From NCBI GenBank assembly GCA_005801025.1, contig SYDZ01000213.1, positions 1-6,794 of the forward strand: DNA of 6,794 nt, given 5' to 3'. The DNA is from Actinomycetota bacterium. GTDB taxonomy: Bacteria; Actinomycetota; Acidimicrobiia; Acidimicrobiales; Ilumatobacteraceae. The position numbers and the translations under genes were made by a program. Under the pieces are notes generated by a model. That model was not told the DNA's origin. It was given only the letters and a program-made list of their open reading frames with translations, and did no database searches. Shown here in pieces: positions 1 through 6,111 of this stretch (position 1 is its first letter; each line of letters opens with the position of its first letter).

Positions 1-207
1 GCCACCAAAACTGGTCGCGATGTTTTAGGTGTCAATTACTACGTGGCTTTTTCGTGTTGGCGTTTAGCCGTGATTAGTGAGGGCGTATACGCGCGATACT
101 TACACGGTGCGATGGGAAATCAAGAAGGGATTGATATGACGGGCATGAAGGCGGGCGTTGACGCGCTGACGATTCGTGCCCTTGAGGCAGTCGGGAGATT
201 GGTATGA
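1..207 (+). CDS. Phosphotransferase family protein (APH fold, FadE36/ACAD11-like), C-terminal end only
   Basis: Frame 1 is open from the window edge to a TGA at 205-207 and gives the last 68 residues of a protein whose start lies outside the window. The stretch NYYVAFSCWRLAVISEGVYA followed by RYLHG is the typical C-terminal helix pair of the aminoglycoside-phosphotransferase-like family (Pfam APH) related to mycobacterial FadE36 and the kinase-like part of human ACAD11. In that family the A-F-x-x-W/F-R-L-A-x-I-x-E-G-V/I-Y-A-R pattern comes after the kinase core. The catalytic loop and DxD metal site are upstream and cannot be checked. The substrate is unknown; relatives often sit beside acyl-CoA dehydrogenase and lipid-degradation genes. 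The stop overlaps the start of the next gene as ATGA (204-207), so the two are probably co-transcribed and translationally coupled. Confidence 0.8.
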   Translation, partial: ATKTGRDVLGVNYYVAFSCWRLAVISEGVYARYLHGAMGNQEGIDMTGMKAGVDALTIRALEAVGRLV

Positions 208-947
208 GCACAGATGTACTCAGTGGTTGGTTAAAGAGTTCGCTGACTGCGGCCTCCATCACTCACGACACATACCGTAAAGGCAGTGGTCCTGGGATCA
301 TTGTCGTACACGAGATTCCAGGCATCACACCTGCTGTCGCCAAATTTGCTAATGATCTTGTGGATGCTGGCTTCACTGTGGTGATGCCAGACCTCATTGG
401 AGTGCCAGGCAAGGTGCCTAGTCGCGGATACATGTTGTCGTCAATGTCCAAAGTGTGTATCTCGAAAGAGTTCACCAATCTGGCGCTGAATAAAACATCA
501 CCAGTCATTGCTTGGTTACGCGCTGTGGGTCGTCAGTTACATAATGAACTTGGTGGCAAGGGGATTGGTGCACTTGGTATGTGTTTTAGCGGTGGCTTCG
601 CCTTGGGGATGATGGTGGACGATCATCTCATTGCTCCAGTTCTCAGTCAGCCGTCACTACCTTTCAATATCGGTAAGAAAAGTGCTGCTGATTTAAATCT
701 GTCCACTGATGATCAAGCGGCGATTGTTCGACGTGCGCAGGGAGGATGCGAGGTGCTCGGACTGCGCTTTACTGGGGATAAATTAGTGGGGGATCGCTTC
801 GCCTCCCTGCGCACACTGATTGGCGATGCCTTTATCGCCGTTGAATTGCCGTCGCAGAGTAAAAAGGATCATTCGGTCTTGACCGAGCAACGTGATGAGC
901 CCAGCGTGCAGCGGGTGATTTCGTTTTTCAACGAAAAACTGAAATGA
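204..947 (+). CDS. Dienelactone hydrolase family protein (alpha/beta hydrolase)
   Basis: This 247-residue protein has the layout of the dienelactone hydrolase family, whose reference member opens dienelactone to maleylacetate in chloroaromatic degradation. Visible features are strand GIIVVHEIPG (31-40) with the family glutamate at E37, the turn GFTVVMPDL (56-64), and the nucleophile elbow GMCFSGG with C127. D192 (GDKLV) and H223 (KDHSV) are candidates for the other two triad residues. The D-to-H spacing of 31 equals that of the classical enzyme (D171/H202). The C-to-D distance is about 17 residues longer, so there is an insertion before the acid residue. No signal peptide is seen, so it should be cytoplasmic. 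The ATG at 204 has a GGGAG ribosome site at 193-197 and overlaps the previous stop. No aromatic-degradation genes are nearby, so the true substrate is open; a general esterase/lactonase role is equally possible. Confidence 0.88.
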   Translation: MSTDVLSGWLKSSLTAASITHDTYRKGSGPGIIVVHEIPGITPAVAKFANDLVDAGFTVVMPDLIGVPGKVPSRGYMLSSMSKVCISKEFTNLALNKTSPVIAWLRAVGRQLHNELGGKGIGALGMCFSGGFALGMMVDDHLIAPVLSQPSLPFNIGKKSAADLNLSTDDQAAIVRRAQGGCEVLGLRFTGDKLVGDRFASLRTLIGDAFIAVELPSQSKKDHSVLTEQRDEPSVQRVISFFNEKLK

Positions 948-977
948 CAGCAGTTCGCATGTCCGCTTAGTGTCGAG

Positions 978-982
978 GGAGG
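978..982 (+). promoter_or_regulatory. Ribosome binding site supporting the lipoprotein start
   Basis: A purine-rich AGGGAGGTGG (976-985, core GGAGG 978-982) lies downstream of the alternative GTG at 970 and upstream of the ATG at 1000. It therefore argues for the ATG. The spacing of 17 bases is long, so the exact initiation site is not certain; no in-frame start lies at the ideal distance. Confidence 0.4.
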
Positions 983-999
983 TGGTAAGAATTCCGTCT

Positions 1000-1437
1000 A
1001 TGACAGTTCAACAATTCAAATCAACTGTCGTGATTCTGTTGCTCTCCACGATTGCCGTCTCATGCGGCAGTAATCAGGAGGTTCTCACGTCGATGGTTCC
1101 CAGTACGACGACAACCGTTGCTGTGGAATCGCCGTCGACCACTGCAATCTCTTCCTCGACGGGAGGACCAAAAACTCCTCCGTGCGGAACATTTGAAGTT
1201 GTCACCACCGAATTGATCGCTGGTCAGACATTTTTGCCAGGTCAATACCAAATCAATGCTTTCGGCATCCCCTGCGAGGAAGTGATGGGTGAGTCAGGTC
1301 TCTTCAGTCAGTTTCTTCAGCTCAAGGACGATGAAGATTTACCTCAACCATGGAGATTTTTAGAGGGAGCAGTGGGGGCGCCGAAATTTGTATCAGGACC
1401 AGCCGTGGGCTTTCGGGTTCAACGAATTTCTGATTGA
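1000..1437 (+). CDS. Small secreted lipoprotein with an unidentified C-terminal domain
   Basis: From the ATG at 1000 the protein has 145 residues. The N-terminus has a lysine (K7), a hydrophobic stretch VVILLLSTIAV and a lipobox-like AVSC with the lipidated cysteine at C22, so it should be exported and anchored on the outer face of the membrane. The -3 residue is A rather than the usual L, so the lipobox is acceptable but not ideal. Residues 27-60 are a low-complexity linker rich in Ser, Thr and Pro, common in actinobacterial lipoproteins. Residues 62-145 form a compact domain with two cysteines (C62, C92) that could form a disulfide, the motif GQYQINAFGIPCEEVMG, and an end rich in G and P (GAPKFVSGPAVGFRV). 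I do not recognise the domain and assign no function. An in-frame GTG at 970 would add ten residues but has no ribosome site. The gene ends 19 bases from the converging SDR gene. Confidence 0.75.
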   Translation: MTVQQFKSTVVILLLSTIAVSCGSNQEVLTSMVPSTTTTVAVESPSTTAISSSTGGPKTPPCGTFEVVTTELIAGQTFLPGQYQINAFGIPCEEVMGESGLFSQFLQLKDDEDLPQPWRFLEGAVGAPKFVSGPAVGFRVQRISD

Positions 1438-1456
1438 GGTCTGCGCTTTCCTTTTT

Positions 1457-2239
1457 TCAGTTCATGTAGCGACCACCGTTGAGGAAAAAAGTCATTCCAG
1501 TCACGTACTCGCCGCCCTGACTGGCCAGCCATACCATCCAAGGTCCGCCATGTTCTTCGGCATCACCTAAAAATCCAAGCGGCATTTTGTCTTTCAAGCC
1601 TTCAACAAAGTCGGTGTTGTTCGCCATCCAGTTATCCCACGCATCTGTCTTCAGAGATGGGTTTACGGTGTTCACTGAAATACCATACGTGCCCCATTCA
1701 CGCGCAGCAGTGCGCGTCAGGGCACGAATCGCTTCTTTGGTTGCGTTGTAACACGTATTGCCGGGGAAGCCTTCGATACCTGAACCCGATGAGAAGTTGA
1801 TGATCCGCCCGCCGTTGACTTTCATATGCGGGAAGACGGCTTGCATTCCCCATAAGGTTGCCGATGCACCAGTGCGAAAGGTGTAATCCCATTCAGCGTC
1901 ATCGGTATCTTCAAGTGGTGTAGGAATTGTTGAGGCACGCGGGTTTTCTTCGGTTCCAAAACCTTGAGCGTTATTGACCAAGATGTCAACAGTGCCAAAT
2001 GCTTCCGCCGTTGTGGCAACCATATTGAATATCTCATCTTTCTTGCCGACATCAGTGGGGACTCCAATGGCGATAAAGCCTTCAGCTGTGATCTCATCAA
2101 CGACCTTTTGCACATTTGCAGGGGTACGACTTGCGACAACAACTTTCGCCCCCTCGCGGGCATAGACCTTGGCTGTTGCCTTTCCGATACCGCGCCCTGC
2201 ACCAGTCACAATTGCTACTTTTCCGTCTAAGACTCCCAT
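1457..2239 (-). CDS. SDR family NAD(P)-dependent oxidoreductase
   Basis: This 260-residue protein is a full-length classical short-chain dehydrogenase/reductase. It has the nucleotide-binding TGAGRGIG at 12-19, the structural NNAQG at 89-93, and the catalytic residues S151 (INFSSGSG), Y164 and K168 (YNATK). The C-terminal strand and turn (TGMTFFLNGG) are normal. The substrate cannot be read from the sequence. The loop after the first strand, ending ASRTP, may favour NADP(H), but this is weak. The Asn that usually completes the Asn-Ser-Tyr-Lys tetrad is not in its expected place: the aligned helix reads FRTGASATLWGMQ. The protein lacks the insertion typical of mycofactocin-coupled SDRs, so despite the mft genes nearby it should bind free cofactor. 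An AGGGGAG ribosome site lies just upstream of the ATG (2250-2244). The gene is divergent from the VOC gene and convergent with the lipoprotein gene. Confidence 0.93.
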   Translation of the reverse strand: MGVLDGKVAIVTGAGRGIGKATAKVYAREGAKVVVASRTPANVQKVVDEITAEGFIAIGVPTDVGKKDEIFNMVATTAEAFGTVDILVNNAQGFGTEENPRASTIPTPLEDTDDAEWDYTFRTGASATLWGMQAVFPHMKVNGGRIINFSSGSGIEGFPGNTCYNATKEAIRALTRTAAREWGTYGISVNTVNPSLKTDAWDNWMANNTDFVEGLKDKMPLGFLGDAEEHGGPWMVWLASQGGEYVTGMTFFLNGGRYMN

Positions 2240-2326
2240 GGCTCTCCCCTTTGTTGTGCCTTACGGTGACGAGCGTAGTGATGTTGGGGATTATTCTGAT
2301 GACTGAACAGCAAGAGGATGATCAAT
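2240..2326. promoter_or_regulatory. Divergent intergenic region between SDR and VOC genes
   Basis: These 87 bases separate two genes read away from each other, so promoters for both must lie here or reach into the coding ends. I could not find a convincing -35/-10 pair with normal spacing on either strand. A TATTCT at 2292-2297 is a possible -10 for the VOC gene but has no clear -35. The ribosome sites of both genes lie at the two edges. No strong operator-like palindrome was seen. Confidence 0.4.
2312..2317 (+). promoter_or_regulatory. Ribosome binding site deciding the VOC start
   Basis: AAGAGG directly abuts the first in-frame ATG (2318), which is too close for initiation, and sits 9 bases before the second in-frame ATG (2327). 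The second ATG is therefore the likelier start. Confidence 0.55.
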
Positions 2327-2875
2327 ATGGCCGCACTTGGAACTCCGTACCCGCTATTTCAGCAGGCTTACTTCGTCAATGACATTGAGCAGTCGATGAA
2401 ATATTGGTATGACACTTTTGGTGCCGGTCCTTTTTCGGTGACGGACCACCATGTCTGTGATGAGTTCACATATCGTGGTACGCCGCAGGAGGCCGATGTT
2501 TCATATGCCTTTGGGTATCTTGGCGACACGATGATCCAGTTCATTTCGCAACATGATGAGACGCCATCGATCTACCGAGACATGTATCAGGCTGGACAAG
2601 AGGGCTATCACCACTGTGCCTATTTGGTGACTGACTTTCCTGCCGAGCGGCAACGTCTCATTGATCTTGGGTTGGAACCGGCATGTGAGTTGTACGCCAA
2701 CGATGTACATGCCTCGTACTTTGATACACGACACATCAACGGTGGCTTCACGGAGATCCATGGTGACCCACCGCATGTCCTGCAGACATTTGCCGAATGG
2801 CGGCGAGCACACGAGATCCATCGGCCCGGTGACTCACTCATTTTTCGGCGCAAGAAGGGTCAGCGCGCTCAATGA
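2327..2875 (+). CDS. VOC family protein (glyoxalase/bleomycin-resistance/dioxygenase fold)
   Basis: From the chosen ATG the protein has 182 residues, about the size of one vicinal-oxygen-chelate module pair plus a short tail. The first beta-alpha-beta-beta-beta unit begins YPLFQQAYFVNDIEQS (8-23), followed by the family-typical LGxGPF-like FGAGPF (31-36). The second unit begins GYHHCAYLVTDFPAE (93-107), where H96 is the probable metal ligand. FTEIHGD (141-147) supplies the acidic ligand E143. At the position where many members have the first His ligand this protein has Q13, and Q71 (MIQF) may take another ligand position, so the metal site would be H/E/Q. The fold serves epimerases, lyases, isomerases and dioxygenases, so the reaction is undetermined. 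The C-terminal tail is basic. It is divergent from the SDR gene and may act in the same catabolic step series. Confidence 0.87.
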   Translation: MAALGTPYPLFQQAYFVNDIEQSMKYWYDTFGAGPFSVTDHHVCDEFTYRGTPQEADVSYAFGYLGDTMIQFISQHDETPSIYRDMYQAGQEGYHHCAYLVTDFPAERQRLIDLGLEPACELYANDVHASYFDTRHINGGFTEIHGDPPHVLQTFAEWRRAHEIHRPGDSLIFRRKKGQRAQ

Positions 2876-2970
2876 GTTTGCTGTTCTCGGACAGCGGTTG
2901 ATCGTGAAGCGACTGAATCTCACCCAGCTTCATCTAGATAGTGGTTGTGGTTTCAAGAAGTCCCAGCAGA
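2876..2970. other. Convergent intergenic gap without an identified gene
   Basis: These 95 bases lie between the converging VOC and mftF genes. Two weak inverted repeats are visible: GCTGT/ACAGC at 2880-2895 (5-base stem, 6-base loop) and TGAAGC/GCTTCA with a 16-base loop shortly after. Neither has a run of T on either strand, so I do not call an intrinsic terminator, although the position is where one would be expected. Confidence 0.4.
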
Positions 2971-4335
2971 TCAATCAAAACGAGGTTTCAGGGCACTGAT
3001 CTTGCGGCGTGCAATGACACCTTTCCAAACTCCAGTGCCGTAGGCGACATCATCGGCGAGTCTGAGTGTGCAATAAGTGAGTGGGTCAAGTTTGGGTTTC
3101 TTTTTCCACCACGACCACACAGAAGGAAGGATGATTGCTGCCACTACAGCGCGTCGACTGCGGTGTAAGAACAGTGTTGCGAGCACAGTGAGCGGCCACC
3201 AACTGCGGGTCATAGCCGAGGCGATTGTGCGTCCCGCATAAATGTTTCCTTTACCTGCCAAGTGCAACGCCAAAGATGGTGAATCTTTATGTCCGGCAAT
3301 CTTTTGATACAGCGCACCCGTTGAACCAGCAGCAATACAAACTGCGGCTACTGGATGACCCAAGCCGAGAGCGCCCCATGCAAGAGCGCTCCAACGATTG
3401 ATTCGCAGTGGGGCCACAGCCCCCGGATGGTGAGCGTCTAGTTGCGCTGCCGCCGAACCATAAGAAACACGTTGACGCCAGGCTTGCGCGAAAGACTGAC
3501 GCGGCGTGTGATGCACAATCACGCTCGGTTCATAACGACAGATGACGCCGGCATTGGAGAGTCGCCACACCAAATCAACGTCTTCTCCGAAACGCAAGGT
3601 TTCATCGAACCCATGGTGTGCGCGCACGAGCGCTGTGCGGATCATCATCGCTGCGCTGGGGACATAAGACACTCGCGTGCCCTGACGAACTCGAGCTGGC
3701 TCTGTACCAAGATCAAGAGGTGACTCTGCTTCTTCGTAACGTTGAAGAATTGAATGTCCTTGTTGGCTCGCAACTCGTGGGGCCACAAGCCCGATCAGTG
3801 GGTCATCAAAGTGGCAAAGTAAATCAGCCCAAGGTCGTTGTCTCGTGCTGAGTGAAATGTCTGCATCAAGAAAAAAGACGATCTCAGATGTGATTGCGGC
3901 TAGAGCAGTGTTGCGCGCTGCCGCCGGACCACCACACGTTTGGCGACGAATAAGGTGAGCACCTTCAATGTTCGCCATCGGTGGTGTTGAACCGTCATCA
4001 ACAATAACGATTTTGCCAACACCACTCAGTGAAGCCACTAGGGCCGTGAGTTGATCAACAGATTCATTGTGTGTGGGGATGACGACCGTGACATCTGTGG
4101 CGTGAAGCGCAACTTCTTGCGTGGATGTGAGTTGCGGGTGAATTGCTCCGGCGGCAACAAGTCGTGTGATGACAGTGTTAGCCGACGCGAGAGGCTCGTC
4201 GCCTTTTTCAAGGGTCTCTAATATCTCGCGGGCGGCCGAGGAGAAACGAAAAACTTTGAGTGGTGAACCTGCAGCAACAGTGTCACCTTGGGCAGATTGA
4301 TATCGCCACCACGATGAATCAACATTGTATATCAT
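2971..4335 (-). CDS. mftF: Mycofactocin biosynthesis glycosyltransferase MftF
   Basis: The 454-residue protein matches MftF, the family-2 glycosyltransferase that adds a beta-1,4-glucose chain to premycofactocin. Visible motifs are the GT2 start VVIPTHNE (84-91), VDDGST (112-117), GPAAARNT (136-143), the metal/nucleotide-sugar DxD as DAD (157-159), VSYVPSAAM (222-230) and GEDVDLVWRL (250-259). The ending AYGTGVWKGVIARRKISALK (431-450) closely resembles the mycobacterial MftF tail. Residues 1-70 precede the GT core and look like a small PqqD/MftB-like domain (AAGSPLKVFRFSSAAREIL), also present in mycobacterial MftF. Two hydrophobic stretches at about 316-345 and 380-410 suggest membrane association. 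The ATG at 4335 is 7 bases after the mftE stop, with GGGTG at 4350-4346 as a modest ribosome site. An adjacent in-frame GTG (4338) is possible. A start at 4452 would overlap mftE by 110 bases and add residues unlike the family. It is the last gene of the operon. Confidence 0.94.
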   Translation of the reverse strand: MIYNVDSSWWRYQSAQGDTVAAGSPLKVFRFSSAAREILETLEKGDEPLASANTVITRLVAAGAIHPQLTSTQEVALHATDVTVVIPTHNESVDQLTALVASLSGVGKIVIVDDGSTPPMANIEGAHLIRRQTCGGPAAARNTALAAITSEIVFFLDADISLSTRQRPWADLLCHFDDPLIGLVAPRVASQQGHSILQRYEEAESPLDLGTEPARVRQGTRVSYVPSAAMMIRTALVRAHHGFDETLRFGEDVDLVWRLSNAGVICRYEPSVIVHHTPRQSFAQAWRQRVSYGSAAAQLDAHHPGAVAPLRINRWSALAWGALGLGHPVAAVCIAAGSTGALYQKIAGHKDSPSLALHLAGKGNIYAGRTIASAMTRSWWPLTVLATLFLHRSRRAVVAAIILPSVWSWWKKKPKLDPLTYCTLRLADDVAYGTGVWKGVIARRKISALKPRFD

Positions 4336-4342
4336 CACTTTT

Positions 4343-4999
4343 TCACACCCACTGGTCACATGCTGTGAGTAATGATTGCGTCCAAGTATCAAGTATGTGA
4401 TGACCCGCATCAGCGTTAGCGGTTCTGGGATCACCAAGAATTCCGTTCGCACTCACGGCTTTGACTCCATGTGTGCGCATCGTGCCGATGATTTCCGCCA
4501 ATGGTCGAGTATCACCACTCGTTGCGCGACTCATGTCAACTTGTTTCGGCGAAATGATCAACATCACTGATGTCTCCGTGTGACCTGCATGTGTATCAGT
4601 ATTGTCAACACATGGAGGCGACCAAAAGAGGACCTTATGTTGATCATGGGTCAGGATTTTCATGGCGTCAGATATGGCTTGTGAGTTGCCACCATGTCCA
4701 TTGATAAAAATCACTCCGTGTGCCCATGTCGCTGACCGTACAAGTTCGACCAAAACATCGGTCGTGGTGTGAGTTCCGATCGATAATGTGCCTTCAAATC
4801 CAGAGTGTTCACCACTTGCAGTGACAGTGACTGGTGGCGCGAGAAAATGATGTGGGCGAGCCGATAGCAGACGTTGGCCTAACTCGACAGCGATCTGAGT
4901 ATCCGTGTCGAAAGGGAGATGAGGGCCATGCTGTTCCCATGAACCTACGGGAATGATCAAGACGGGGCGTGCCACATGCGCCTCATCGTGAGAGGTCAT
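4343..4999 (-). CDS. mftE: Mycofactocin precursor peptidase MftE (creatininase family)
   Basis: This 218-residue protein belongs to the creatininase family. Known MftE enzymes hydrolyse the MftC-modified MftA peptide to release the C-terminal Val-Tyr-derived core. The metal-site motif PVGSWEQHGPHLPFDTD (17-33) provides E22, H24 and D33 at the spacing known from creatininase. INGHGGN (99-105) provides H102, and HAGHTETS (137-144) provides E142. The ending GILGDPRTANADAGHHILD is also typical. The assignment to MftE rather than a general creatininase rests on the immediate downstream mftF. The ATG at 4999 overlaps the stop of the ETF beta gene as ATGA (4999-4996), with GGGG at 5012-5009 as a ribosome site. 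A GTG at 5014 would add five residues and increase the overlap, so it is less likely. The precursor MftA, its chaperone MftB and the radical SAM enzyme MftC are not in the window. Confidence 0.91.
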   Translation of the reverse strand: MTSHDEAHVARPVLIIPVGSWEQHGPHLPFDTDTQIAVELGQRLLSARPHHFLAPPVTVTASGEHSGFEGTLSIGTHTTTDVLVELVRSATWAHGVIFINGHGGNSQAISDAMKILTHDQHKVLFWSPPCVDNTDTHAGHTETSVMLIISPKQVDMSRATSGDTRPLAEIIGTMRTHGVKAVSANGILGDPRTANADAGHHILDTWTQSLLTACDQWV

Positions 5000-5802
5000 G
5001 GGAGATAACCCCACTTGCGCAAAGATTCGAGAATTACAGTTGCGGCTGCCGAAGGCTCGACATGAACTGTTTCTCCGTGTCCTATGCTCGATGATGTATC
5101 GGTGATGTGTTTGACCCGCTCGAGGGCGGTGAGGCCGAGTGGCGCAAGAGTCACTCTGGGGCGCGGGCGATAAGGCCGCAGGGCGGGAGTCTCCACTCGA
5201 CCGCTGGTCGCAGTGGCGACTTGGATCTCCTGTTTGCCGGCGGACCTCGTATTTTTCAGTGATGCGCGCCGTAACCGAACTGTTGAGCCTTCGACGGAAA
5301 GCACCGCCGGACCACTGATCAAAAGTTGTTCGCGGCGACCCCCGTCAAGTCGGCGGACTGCAGTGAATGAAGTGTTGGCATTCTCGGGTAACTCGAGAGC
5401 CACTAGGCCCAGTGCTTGATCAATGTTTAATTCGGCTGCGATGAAAGAGGGGACCGAACCAGATCCACGATCATTTGAATAGTCGCCGCACAAGACCATG
5501 CGAGGTTGAGACATTGCGTCGACAAGGCTGCGGGCGATGACAGAGCTGTCACTTGTCAGATCAATATCGATGCGTACCGCGCGATGCGCACCGCGCGAAA
5601 GTGCATCTCGCAAAACTGCTTCGGCTCCGACCGGACCAGCGGTCAGCACCAGTACCTCATCGGCAGATTTTTCTGCGATCTGCAAGGCCCATTCAAGGGC
5701 AGCCTGGTCTGCGAAGGAGAAACCAGCGAATCGTTCATCGGGCGTGTCTGACTCAACGGGACCTGAATAATTCACCCATTTGATGCACACTGCAATCGTC
5801 AT
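4996..5802 (-). CDS. Electron transfer flavoprotein beta subunit, mycofactocin-associated
   Basis: The 268-residue protein has the ETF beta (FixA/EtfB) fold. It opens with MTIAVCIKWV, continues with FSFADQAALEWALQIAE (28-44), the strand EVLVLTAGP (49-57), then DALSRGAHRAVRI (66-78). The nucleotide-binding loop GDYSNDRGSGSVPSFIAAEL (106-125) corresponds to the GxxxxDxxxGxVxxxxAxxL pattern of the family. ETF beta normally pairs with ETF alpha, which carries the FAD; no alpha gene lies in the window. The loop that in classical ETF beta contacts partner dehydrogenases (an L-x-x-I-M-K-A-x-K-K type motif) is here altered to RRASLKNTRSAGKQEI (178-193), so its partners may differ. The C-terminus (ATVILESLRKWGYLP) is family-like. 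It lies between FixX and mftE; I recall that databases list mycofactocin-associated ETF subunits, which fits. The start is an ATG with GGGTGA upstream (5815-5810), 15 bases after the fixX-like stop. Confidence 0.88.
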   Translation of the reverse strand: MTIAVCIKWVNYSGPVESDTPDERFAGFSFADQAALEWALQIAEKSADEVLVLTAGPVGAEAVLRDALSRGAHRAVRIDIDLTSDSSVIARSLVDAMSQPRMVLCGDYSNDRGSGSVPSFIAAELNIDQALGLVALELPENANTSFTAVRRLDGGRREQLLISGPAVLSVEGSTVRLRRASLKNTRSAGKQEIQVATATSGRVETPALRPYRPRPRVTLAPLGLTALERVKHITDTSSSIGHGETVHVEPSAAATVILESLRKWGYLP

Positions 5803-5817
5803 GATGTGATCACCCGA

Positions 5818-6111
5818 TTACGTGCGATGAAAGACGATGCCGAAGCCGCCTTCAGGGTAGGTCCAGGTGATTGCGCCTTCTTTATTGCAGACGAGATAGC
5901 AGGTGCCACACTCGTAACAGTTCTCGTAGTTGAACAAAATGCCACCATCACTAGTGGGCACAAAAAGGTTGGCGGGACAGGCGACAACACATTCGCGAGT
6001 CGAGCAGCCCCGACACGAATCATCATTGACCGTGATGTGGGCGCGCTCATGAATACGGAATTCAGAAGTATCAATGCGATCCTGAAACGAAATATCGGGC
6101 CAGATAATCAT
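5818..6111 (-). CDS. FixX-like ferredoxin (4Fe-4S) family protein
   Basis: This 97-residue protein matches FixX and the C-terminal ferredoxin domain of ETF:ubiquinone oxidoreductase. Eight cysteines occur in two groups: C33-x2-C36-x4-C41-x3-C45-P and C65-x2-C68-x2-C71-x3-C75. This is enough for one or two iron-sulfur clusters. The ending ITWTYPEGGFGIVFHRT (81-97) resembles the conserved W-x-Y-P-x-GGFG tail of FixX. It is expected to take electrons from the FixC-like flavoprotein encoded just upstream and pass them to the quinone pool. Its ATG overlaps the upstream stop by one base (TGATG, 6113-6109), and AAAGGA (6125-6120) is a good ribosome site. There is no signal peptide. Confidence 0.92.
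   Translation of the reverse strand: MIIWPDISFQDRIDTSEFRIHERAHITVNDDSCRGCSTRECVVACPANLFVPTSDGGILFNYENCYECGTCYLVCNKEGAITWTYPEGGFGIVFHRT

Noticed and set aside
1457..2239. SDR as a mycofactocin-dependent dehydrogenase
   Set aside because: The mycofactocin-coupled SDR families carry an insertion near the cofactor site. This protein has a normal classical N-terminal half without it.
2876..2970. Intrinsic terminator between the converging genes
   Set aside because: Two short inverted repeats exist, but their stems are only 5-6 bases and no T-run follows on either strand.
4336..4452. Longer MftF reading starting at 4452
   Set aside because: It would overlap the end of mftE by about 110 bases and add 39 residues unlike MftF N-termini. 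The ATG at 4335, just after the mftE stop, fits the operon and the family length.
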